64,000 bases of DNA from Methylomonas sp. UP202 (lineage in GTDB: Bacteria; Pseudomonadota; Gammaproteobacteria; Methylococcales; Methylomonadaceae), in the NCBI RefSeq assembly GCF_029910655.1, contig NZ_CP123897.1:806001-870000 (forward strand), read 5' to 3'. The position numbers and the translations under genes are program-made. The notes under the pieces were generated by a model. The model did no database searches, was not told where the DNA came from, and saw only the letters and a list, made by a program, of their open reading frames with translations. Position 1 is the stretch's first letter. Each line of letters begins with the position of its first letter. Shown one piece after another: positions 44,901 to 51,374 of the stretch.

Positions 44901-47718
44901 CGCCGACCTGGCCGCGCTAGGCACCGCCCAAGCCGCCGCGCTCAAATCCAACCAAGCTGCCGCGCTGAGCACCGCCCAAGCCGTCAACCTGGAAACCGCC
45001 GACCTGGCCGCGCTGACCACGCTGACCCTGAGCGGCCTGACCACCGCCAGCACCGCCGCGCTGAGCACCCAACAAATCGTCGCGCTGAGCACCGCCCAAG
45101 CCTTCGGGTTAAAAACCAGCCAAGTGGCCGCGCTGACCACCCAACAAGTGGCCGCGCTGGAAACCGCCGACCTGGTGGGCCTGGGTACCAGCAATGCCGC
45201 ATCGCTGACCACCGCCGGCATCGTCGCCCTGACCACCGCCCAAGCGGCGGCGCTGGCCACCGCCCAAATCGCCGGGCTGACCACCGCCCAAATCGCCGCG
45301 CTGGAAACCGCCGACCTGGCCGCGCTGAGCACCGCCCAAGCCGCCGCGCTCAAATCCAACCAAGCCGCCGCGCTGACCACCGGCCAAGTTGCCAACCTAA
45401 TCACCGCCGACCTGGCCGCGCTCAGCACCCTGGCGCTGAGCAGCCTGACCACCGCCGGCATCGTCGCGCTGACCACCGCCCAAGCGGCGGCGTTGACCAC
45501 CGCCCAAATCGCCGGGCTAACCACCCAACAAATCGCCGCGCTGGAAACCGCCGACCTGGCCGCGCTAGGCACCGCCCAAGCCGCCGCGCTCAAATCCAAC
45601 CAAGCTGCCGCGCTGAGCACCGCCCAAGCCGTCAACCTGGAAACCGCCGACCTGGCCGCGCTGACCACGCTGACCCTGAGCGGACTGACCACCGCCAGCA
45701 CCGCCGCGCTGAGCACCCAACAAATCGTCGCGCTGAGCACCGCCCAAGCCTTCGGGTTAAAAACCAGCCAAGTGGCCGCGCTGACCACCCAACAAGTGGC
45801 CGCGCTGGAAACCGCCGACCTGGTGGGCCTGGGTACCAGCAATGCCGCATCGCTGACCACCGCCGGCATCGTCGCCCTGACCACCGCCCAAGCGGCGGCG
45901 CTGGCCACCGCCCAAATCGCCGGGCTGACCACCGCCCAAATCGCCGCGCTGGAAACCGCCGACCTGGCCGCGCTGAGCACCGCCCAAGCCGCCGCGCTCA
46001 AATCCAACCAAGCCGCCGCGCTGACCACCGGCCAAGTTGCCAACCTAATCACCGCCGACCTGGCCGCGCTCAGCACCCTGGCGCTGAGCAGCCTGACCAC
46101 CGCCGGCATCGTCGCGCTGACCACCGCCCAAGCGGCGGCGTTGACCACCGCCCAAATCGCCGGGCTAACCACCCAACAAGTAGCCGCGCTGGAAACCGCC
46201 GACCTGGCCGCGCTAGGCACCGCCCAAGCCGCCGCGCTCAAATCCAACCAAGCCGCCGCGCTGAGCACCGCCCAAGCCGTCAACCTGGAAACCGCCGACC
46301 TGGCCGCGCTGACCACGCTGACCCTGAGCGGCCTGACCACCGCCAGCACCGCCGCGCTGAGCACCCAACAAATCGTCGCGCTGAGCACCGCCCAAGCCTT
46401 CGGGTTAAAAACCAGCCAAGTGGCCGCGCTGACCACCCAACAAGTGGCCGCGCTGGAAACCGCCGACCTGGTGGGCCTGGGTACCAGCAATGCCGCATCG
46501 CTGACCACCGCCGGCATCGTCGCCCTGACCACCGCCCAAGCGGCGGCGCTGGCCACCGCGCAGGTGCGGGCCTTGACTACTACGCAGGTCTCAACTCTGG
46601 AAACCGCCGATTTGGCTGCATTTACGACGGCTCAAGTGGTTGCGCTGGCGACCAATCAGATCGTCGCGTTGACGACTGCGCAGGTGGTTAGCATGGAAAC
46701 GGCGGATGTGGCCGCATTGACCACCAGCCAATTTATTAAGTTGGAGACCGCCGACATTCAGGCGCTATCTACCGCGCAGATTTTCGGTTTAACCACCGCT
46801 CAAGTTTGCGCGATGACCGATGCCCAAGAACTTGCGCTGACAACGGCCCAGTTGAACGCGATGACCACCGCGCAATTGAACGCGTTGTTTACGACACCGT
46901 TGGTGCTGGATCTGAATGGCGACGGTATTTCGACTTTAAGTCGAGCAGCCGGCGTGAGCTTCGATATCGACGCCGACGGTAGTCGGGAGACAGTGGGTTG
47001 GGTCGGCAGCGGCGACGGTTTGCTTGCGATCGATACCAATCGAGACGGGGTCATCAATGACGGTTCGGAATTGTTCGGGTCCGCGACCCGGCTCGCTGAC
47101 GGTCAGACCGCCGCCGACGGTTACGCCGCATTGCGAGCCCTAGATAGTAATCAAGACGGTTGGATTAGCGCCGACGATAACGCATTCAAGGAATTGAAGG
47201 TCTGGACCGACAACAATGCCGACGGCTTAAGCCAAGCCGACGAGTTGCATAGCTTGACCGAGCTTGGCATTAGTCGGTTGGGTGTGAACGCCGAGACCAC
47301 CTCTTCTCTGGATAACGGTAACTGGATAGGCTTGACTTCGAGTTACGAAACCGTCGACGGTGACAACCGCGCGGTGGTCGATGTCTGGTTTGCGAAGAGC
47401 GATCAGGCTAATCCAGAAGCCGATTTGAGAGCCAACGTCAATCGCCTGGCCCAAGCGATTAGCAGCTTTGCCGATGCTGACAGCGGTAATGCGTTACCCG
47501 TGACACCCGGTTTGCCGAGCGGCTCGGAAAGCGTGTCCGCCAACCCGGCATCGCTTGCGACGCTCGCCCTTGCGGATACCCTCAAGCAATTCGACGCCAA
47601 TGGCAACCCGCTGGCGTTGGCGGCCACACCGTCGCAGACCGCGCGGACCGGTTTGACGCCGTCGCTGCCTGGTCTCGACGATCCAGCCAGCGGCTATCTC
47701 GCCAGCAAAGGCAAATAA
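38965..47718 (+). CDS. Giant octapeptide-repeat protein with C-terminal Ca-binding domain, predicted type I secretion substrate
   Basis: The product has 2,917 residues. From about residue 8 to 2,640 it consists of some 330 octapeptides, L-[ST]-T-A-Q-[IV]-A-[AG], with regular variants LETADLAA, LKSNQAAA and LSTLALSS. Degenerate octads flank a central block of 11.3 nearly identical 27-octad (216-residue) units. The C-terminal domain starts LVLDLNGDGISTL and has further DxDxDG-type loops (DTNRDGVINDGSELFG, DSNQDGWISADD, DNNADGLSQADEL), as in many type I secreted proteins. There are no RTX nonapeptides and no N-terminal signal peptide. A transporter operon follows. Role is unknown; a secreted or surface adhesin or S-layer-like protein is my inference. 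The frame, codon usage and downstream domain show the + strand is the real one. Confidence 0.9.
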   Translation: MASVISLFTTAQIAGLSTDAVAALTTEDMQALSTAQIVAFTTVQFPVFNSLQIDALSTAQIVTIETADIAVMSTLALSSGLSSSDFAALSTQQIVALSTAQAFGLKTSQVAALTTQQVAALETADLVGLGTSNAASLTTAGIVALTTAQAAALATAQIAGLTTAQIAALETADLAALSTAQAAALKSNQAAALTTGQVANLITADLAALSTLALSSLTTAGIVALTTAQAAALTTAQIAGLTTQQVAALETADLAALGTAQAAALKSNQAAALSTAQAVNLETADLAALTTLTLSGLTTASTAALSTQQIVALSTAQAFGLKTSQVAALTTQQVAALETADLVGLGTSNAASLTTAGIVALTTAQAAALATAQIAGLTTAQIAALETADLAALSTAQAAALKSNQAAALTTGQVANLITADLAALSTLALSSLTTAGIVALTTAQAAALTTAQIAGLTTQQVAALETADLAALGTAQAAALKSNQAAALSTAQAVNLETADLAALTTLTLSGLTTASTAALSTQQIVALSTAQAFGLKTSQVAALTTQQVAALETADLVGLGTSNAASLTTAGIVALTTAQAAALATAQIAGLTTAQIAALETADLAALSTAQAAALKSNQAAALTTGQVANLITADLAALSTLALSSLTTAGIVALTTAQAAALTTAQIAGLTTQQVAALETADLAALGTAQAAALKSNQAAALSTAQAVNLETADLAALTTLTLSGLTTASTAALSTQQIVALSTAQAFGLKTSQVAALTTQQVAALETADLVGLGTSNAASLTTAGIVALTTAQAAALATAQIAGLTTAQIAALETADLAALSTAQAAALKSNQAAALTTGQVANLITADLAALSTLALSSLTTAGIVALTTAQAAALTTAQIAGLTTQQIAALETADLAALGTAQAAALKSNQAAALSTAQAVNLETADLAALTTLTLSGLTTASTAALSTQQIVALSTAQAFGLKTSQVAALTTQQVAALETADLVGLGTSNAASLTTAGIVALTTAQAAALATAQIAGLTTAQIAALETADLAALSTAQAAALKSNQAAALTTGQVANLITADLAALSTLALSSLTTAGIVALTTAQAAALTTAQIAGLTTQQIAALETADLAALGTAQAAALKSNQAAALSTAQAVNLETADLAALTTLTLSGLTTASTAALSTQQIVALSTAQAFGLKTSQVAALTTQQVAALETADLVGLGTSNAASLTTAGIVALTTAQAAALATAQIAGLTTAQIAALETADLAALSTAQAAALKSNQAAALTTGQVANLITADLAALSTLALSSLTTAGIVALTTAQAAALTTAQIAGLTTQQVAALETADLAALGTAQAAALKSNQAAALSTAQAVNLETADLAALTTLTLSGLTTASTAALSTQQIVALSTAQAFGLKTSQVAALTTQQVAALETADLVGLGTSNAASLTTAGIVALTTAQAAALATAQIAGLTTAQIAALETADLAALSTAQAAALKSNQAAALTTGQVANLITADLAALSTLALSSLTTAGIVALTTAQAAALTTAQIAGLTTQQVAALETADLAALGTAQAAALKSNQAAALSTAQAVNLETADLAALTTLTLSGLTTASTAALSTQQIVALSTAQAFGLKTSQVAALTTQQVAALETADLVGLGTSNAASLTTAGIVALTTAQAAALATAQIAGLTTAQIAALETADLAALSTAQAAALKSNQAAALTTGQVANLITADLAALSTLALSSLTTAGIVALTTAQAAALTTAQIAGLTTQQVAALETADLAALGTAQAAALKSNQAAALSTAQAVNLETADLAALTTLTLSGLTTASTAALSTQQIVALSTAQAFGLKTSQVAALTTQQVAALETADLVGLGTSNAASLTTAGIVALTTAQAAALATAQIAGLTTAQIAALETADLAALSTAQAAALKSNQAAALTTGQVANLITADLAALSTLALSSLTTAGIVALTTAQAAALTTAQIAGLTTQQIAALETADLAALGTAQAAALKSNQAAALSTAQAVNLETADLAALTTLTLSGLTTASTAALSTQQIVALSTAQAFGLKTSQVAALTTQQVAALETADLVGLGTSNAASLTTAGIVALTTAQAAALATAQIAGLTTAQIAALETADLAALSTAQAAALKSNQAAALTTGQVANLITADLAALSTLALSSLTTAGIVALTTAQAAALTTAQIAGLTTQQIAALETADLAALGTAQAAALKSNQAAALSTAQAVNLETADLAALTTLTLSGLTTASTAALSTQQIVALSTAQAFGLKTSQVAALTTQQVAALETADLVGLGTSNAASLTTAGIVALTTAQAAALATAQIAGLTTAQIAALETADLAALSTAQAAALKSNQAAALTTGQVANLITADLAALSTLALSSLTTAGIVALTTAQAAALTTAQIAGLTTQQVAALETADLAALGTAQAAALKSNQAAALSTAQAVNLETADLAALTTLTLSGLTTASTAALSTQQIVALSTAQAFGLKTSQVAALTTQQVAALETADLVGLGTSNAASLTTAGIVALTTAQAAALATAQVRALTTTQVSTLETADLAAFTTAQVVALATNQIVALTTAQVVSMETADVAALTTSQFIKLETADIQALSTAQIFGLTTAQVCAMTDAQELALTTAQLNAMTTAQLNALFTTPLVLDLNGDGISTLSRAAGVSFDIDADGSRETVGWVGSGDGLLAIDTNRDGVINDGSELFGSATRLADGQTAADGYAALRALDSNQDGWISADDNAFKELKVWTDNNADGLSQADELHSLTELGISRLGVNAETTSSLDNGNWIGLTSSYETVDGDNRAVVDVWFAKSDQANPEADLRANVNRLAQAISSFADADSGNALPVTPGLPSGSESVSANPASLATLALADTLKQFDANGNPLALAATPSQTARTGLTPSLPGLDDPASGYLASKGK
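39229..46559 (+). repeat. Tandem array of 11.3 copies of a 648-bp unit (27 x 24 bp)
   Basis: Unit starts are at 39229 + 648n, with eleven full copies to 46356 and a partial twelfth to 46559. Each unit is 27 octad codon blocks. Within it, octads 7-16 and 17-26 are two related 10-octad halves. Copies differ at few sites: GTC/GTT in the TTGQVAN octad, GTA-GCC/ATC-GCC in TTQQxAA, GCC/GCT in KSNQAA, GGC/GGA in LSGL. By these markers copies 2-6 and 7-11 show the same order of types, so a 3,240-bp block of five units was duplicated. Confidence 0.95.
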
Positions 47719-47738
47719 ACGCGTTACCTTCAAACAAC

Positions 47739-47771
47739 AGGCATCGGGAGTTCGCTCCCGATGCCTTTTTT
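47739..47771 (+). terminator. Rho-independent terminator with UUCG loop
   Basis: A perfect 12-bp stem, AGGCATCGGGAG and CTCCCGATGCCT, closes a TTCG tetraloop and runs into five or more Ts. It lies 20 bases after the giant protein stop and 121 bases before the transporter genes, so substrate and exporter are probably expressed at different levels. Confidence 0.95.
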
Positions 47772-47892
47772 ATGTCGTTTGCGTTATTTGGCTGATAGCG
47801 GCGGCATTGCAACACCATGATGTCCGGCCGGTTGTGTTTTCCAGTTATCATGCCGGGTTTGGCGTATAGCACTAGCGGGTATCACACTCTAC

Positions 47893-50034
47893 ATGGCTGA
47901 CAAGTTTCAACATTCGGTTATTCAATGTTTGACCGCGATCGCCCAGCATCACGGCATACAGATCAATCCGGAACGGCTGATCGACGAGTATGCACTGGAA
48001 GCCAAGGAACCCAATGCGGCGATGTTGCAGCGTATTGCCAACGAGATAGGGCTGAAAATCAAGATTGCCCGCTTAAGCTGGCAGACATTACTAGCGCAAG
48101 CCGGCGTTTTCCCGATCATGGCCAGACTGCGCGACGGTGGCGCCGTGATTGTGGTCGGCATCAAGAAAGAAGCGCCGGAACAGGTGGCGATCCTCGATCC
48201 GCTGGCCGGCGATGCGGCCGTGACCTATTTGGACCGCGAGCAATGGTGGGAACGTTGGTCCGGCGAAGTGGTGTTTCTGAAGCGCCACCACGCCCTCGGC
48301 GATCCGAATCAGCCGTTTGGCTTGCGCTGGTTCATTCCGGAAATCCTGAAGCAGAAGGCAGCTTTTCGGGACATTGCCGTCGCCGCCTTCGCGATGCATT
48401 TTTTAGGGCTGGCCTCCCCGATCTTCTTTCAGTTGGTCATCGATAAAGTGTTGGTTCACCAGAGTCTGTCCACGCTATGGGTCTTGGGTATCGGCGTGAT
48501 GCTGGCCTTGGTGTTCGATTCGATATTCGGCTACCTTCGCCAGTTGTTGACCTTGGCGGCGACCAACAAAATCGACATGCGCCTGACGCGGCGCGCCTTC
48601 GCGCAATTATTGTCGCTACCGATCGATTATTTCGAGACCACGACGGCCGGCGTCATTACGCGCCACATGCACCAATTGGAAGGCATACGCCAATTTTTGA
48701 CCGGGCGGCTGTTCTTTACCGCGCTGGACGTGTTGGCGCTGCTAATATTTCTGCCGATTTTGTTCGCCTATTCGGTCAAGCTGGCGCTGATCGTGTTGGG
48801 GTTTTCGGTGGTGATCGCGGCGATTATCGCGGTCTTGCTGCCCAGCTACCGGCGCCGGTTGGATGCCTTGTACAGTGCGGAGGGCAAGCGCCAGGCTTTG
48901 TTGGTCGAAACCATACACGGCATGCGTACCGTCAAGGCGCTGGCGATCGAGCCGATGCAACGGCGGATCTGGGACCAATTTTCCGCGCAGTCCATCACGA
49001 TGCATTTTCGGGTCGGCAAATTGTCGATCGCCGGCGGAACCATCACCGATTTCCTCGGCAAGCTGTTGCCGATCGTCATCATCGTCATCGGCGCTCAAGA
49101 CGTGTTCGATCAGACCTTGTCGGTCGGTGCCTTGATTGCGTTTCAAATGTTGTCCAGCCGGGTCAGCTCGCCGTTGTTGCAAATCGTCGGCTTGATCAAC
49201 GAATATCAACAAACGGCGCTGTCGGTGCGCATGCTCGGCGAGATCATGAACCGCGCCCCGGAAGGCCGGTCCGGCGCCGGCGGTTTGCGGCCGCAATTGG
49301 CCGGCGCCATCGCCTTCGACGCGGTGGCTTTTCGCTATCCGGGGTCCAGCGTCGCGGCGCTGGATAGAGCCAGCTTCACGATCCCGGCCGGCAAGGTCAT
49401 CGGCATTGTCGGCCGGAGCGGCTCCGGTAAAACCACGCTGACCAAACTGATCCAAGGTTTGTATCCGGTGCAGGAAGGCATTATTCGTTTCGATGGCGTG
49501 GACATGCGCGAAATCGATTTGTCTCATTTGCGGCGGCAAATCGGCGTGGTGCTGCAGGAGAATTTCTTGTTTCGCGGCAGCGTCCGCGAGAATATTTCGG
49601 TTACCCAGCCGGGCGCCAGTTTCGAAGACATCGTCGCGGTAGCGCAGGCGGCCGGCGCCGACGAGTTCATCGAACGCTTGCCGCAAGGCTACGATACCTT
49701 GCTGGAAGAAAACGCCGCCAACCTGAGCGGCGGGCAAAAGCAGCGGTTGTCGATCGCCCGCGCCTTGCTGTCGCGGCCGCGAATATTGATCCTCGACGAA
49801 GCCGCCAGCGCCCTGGACCCGGAAAGCGAGGCGATCTTTATCCGCAACCTGTCGCGGATCGCCGTCGGCCGCACCGTGATTATGATTTCCCACCGTTTAT
49901 CGACGCTGGTCAACGCCCACGGGATCTTAGTGATGCAGCAAGGCAAGTTGGTGGACAGCGGTCGCCACCAGGACTTATTAAGCCGCTGCGATACCTATCG
50001 GCAATTATGGAACCAACAAACCAGTCATCTGTGA
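47893..50034 (+). CDS. Type I secretion ABC transporter with degenerate C39 domain (HlyB/LapB type)
   Basis: This 713-residue inner-membrane exporter has an N-terminal C39-peptidase-like domain (1 to about 135). The position expected for the catalytic Cys is Ser9 in HSVIQCLTAIAQHHG, so it should bind rather than cleave substrate, as in HlyB. A six-helix membrane domain spans about 150-430. The ATPase domain has Walker A GRSGSGKTTL (about 507), signature NLSGGQKQRLSIARAL (about 610), Walker B ILILDEAASALD (about 633) and H-loop ISHRLST. It is directly downstream of the giant repeat protein, its likely cargo, and overlaps the HlyD-type gene. No TolC-like outer-membrane gene is in the window. 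Confidence 0.93.
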   Translation: MADKFQHSVIQCLTAIAQHHGIQINPERLIDEYALEAKEPNAAMLQRIANEIGLKIKIARLSWQTLLAQAGVFPIMARLRDGGAVIVVGIKKEAPEQVAILDPLAGDAAVTYLDREQWWERWSGEVVFLKRHHALGDPNQPFGLRWFIPEILKQKAAFRDIAVAAFAMHFLGLASPIFFQLVIDKVLVHQSLSTLWVLGIGVMLALVFDSIFGYLRQLLTLAATNKIDMRLTRRAFAQLLSLPIDYFETTTAGVITRHMHQLEGIRQFLTGRLFFTALDVLALLIFLPILFAYSVKLALIVLGFSVVIAAIIAVLLPSYRRRLDALYSAEGKRQALLVETIHGMRTVKALAIEPMQRRIWDQFSAQSITMHFRVGKLSIAGGTITDFLGKLLPIVIIVIGAQDVFDQTLSVGALIAFQMLSSRVSSPLLQIVGLINEYQQTALSVRMLGEIMNRAPEGRSGAGGLRPQLAGAIAFDAVAFRYPGSSVAALDRASFTIPAGKVIGIVGRSGSGKTTLTKLIQGLYPVQEGIIRFDGVDMREIDLSHLRRQIGVVLQENFLFRGSVRENISVTQPGASFEDIVAVAQAAGADEFIERLPQGYDTLLEENAANLSGGQKQRLSIARALLSRPRILILDEAASALDPESEAIFIRNLSRIAVGRTVIMISHRLSTLVNAHGILVMQQGKLVDSGRHQDLLSRCDTYRQLWNQQTSHL

Positions 50035-51374
50035 AACCCGGCGTTCCGAATAAGCACGCCACCGACGAACTGGCGGTGGACTTCCTGCCGGATGCCGACG
50101 AAATCGAGCGCAGTCCGCTGCCGCGTCAGGCCCGCATCACGCTCTACGTGCTGCTGACCGCCTTGCTGGGCTTTTTGCTGTGGGCGATTTACTCGGACGT
50201 CGATCGGGTCGTGGTCGCGCGGGGGCGCCTGGTCACACCGCTGCCCAATATCGTCGTGCAGCCGCTGGAAACCTCGATCATCGCCAGCCTGGACGTGCGG
50301 GTCGGCCAAATCGTCCACAAGGGTCAGCAATTGGCGACCCTGGACCCGACCTTCGCCGAAGCCGATCAGGCCCAGTTGCGGATACGTCTGGATAGTTTAA
50401 ACACCCAAGTGCAACGTCTGAATGCCGAACTGTCAGGGACCACGTCGGCCGATGCCGAATCGGACACGGCCGACCGGCAATTGCAGGCGCAACTGGACGC
50501 CGAACGCAAAGCCAATTATCAGGCCCAGCAAAAGCAGCTCTCGGAAAAAATTCAACAACTGCATGCCGGGATTACGACTAATCTACGCGATCAGCAAGCG
50601 CTATCTGCAAGGGTCAAGCCGCTGCTGGAGATCGAGGAAATGCAGAACAATTTGGTGAATCGGCATTACGGCGCCCGCGTGCAAATGCTGGAAGCCCAGG
50701 AGAAACGCATGGAAGTCGAGCGCGATTTGCAGTTGGCGAAGAACCGCGAGCAGGAATTGAAGCGGGAACTGGCCGCGCTGGAGGCCGAAAAGGCGGCCTT
50801 CGATAAAGGTTGGCGGCAAAAAACCATGGAAGATTTGCTGGCGACCCAGCGCGAGCGCGACGAGGTTAACGAACAACTGCAAAAAGCCGAAAAACGCCAC
50901 AAACTGGTCACGTTGGTATCGCCGGCCGAAGCCGTGGTGCTGGATGTCGCGAAATTGTCGCTGAGTTCGGTAGCCAAGGCCGCCGAACCGCTGTTTACGC
51001 TGGTGCCGTTGGAGGCCGAATTGGAAGCCGAAGTCGAGATCGATTCGCTGGACGTCGGCTACGTCAAACCGGGCGATCTGGCTAGGCTGAAACTGGACGC
51101 CTATCCCTTCCAACTGCACGGTACCTTGGATGCGACGGTGCGGACGCTGAGCGAGGACGCGTTTCGCCGCGAATCGGCCGGCCCCGGCATGGAGGCCTAT
51201 TACGCCAGTCGCTTGGCCATGGGCGACGGGCGGCTGAAGAACCTGCCCGGCCAAGCCAGATTGTTGCCGGGCATGACCTTGACCGCCGAAATCGTGGTCG
51301 GCAAGCGGTCGGTGATTTCTTACTTGCTCTGGCCGCTGACCAAGGCGCTGGACGAATCGATACAAGAACCCTGA
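50007..51374 (+). CDS. HlyD-family type I secretion periplasmic adaptor
   Basis: The product has 455 residues. A single N-terminal membrane helix (about 46-66, ITLYVLLTALLGFLLWAIY) is followed by a lipoyl half-motif (VVARGRLVTPLPNIVVQPLE). A long Lys/Glu/Gln-rich coiled-coil hairpin spans about 115-310, and the C-terminal beta domain has DVGYVKPGDLARLKLDAYPF. It bridges the ABC transporter and a TolC-like channel. The ATG at 50007 overlaps the upstream gene by 28 bases; a GTG at 50031 with a GTGA overlap is an alternative. The next gene starts on its stop codon. Confidence 0.93.
   Translation: MEPTNQSSVKPGVPNKHATDELAVDFLPDADEIERSPLPRQARITLYVLLTALLGFLLWAIYSDVDRVVVARGRLVTPLPNIVVQPLETSIIASLDVRVGQIVHKGQQLATLDPTFAEADQAQLRIRLDSLNTQVQRLNAELSGTTSADAESDTADRQLQAQLDAERKANYQAQQKQLSEKIQQLHAGITTNLRDQQALSARVKPLLEIEEMQNNLVNRHYGARVQMLEAQEKRMEVERDLQLAKNREQELKRELAALEAEKAAFDKGWRQKTMEDLLATQRERDEVNEQLQKAEKRHKLVTLVSPAEAVVLDVAKLSLSSVAKAAEPLFTLVPLEAELEAEVEIDSLDVGYVKPGDLARLKLDAYPFQLHGTLDATVRTLSEDAFRRESAGPGMEAYYASRLAMGDGRLKNLPGQARLLPGMTLTAEIVVGKRSVISYLLWPLTKALDESIQEP

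Noticed and set aside
39093..46556. Open frame of 2,487 codons on the - strand across the repeat array
   Set aside because: It is a shadow of the 24-bp periodic coding sequence. The period is a multiple of 3, so a stop-free frame repeats. The + strand frame has the ribosome-binding region, flanking degenerate octads and a recognisable C-terminal domain.
39229..46559. CRISPR or satellite-type non-coding repeat
   Set aside because: The reading frame is open throughout, and the unit is an exact multiple of codons and octads within one gene.
47925..49893. Long alternative frames on both strands within the ABC transporter gene
   Set aside because: High GC content lengthens shadow frames; the transporter frame carries all family motifs.
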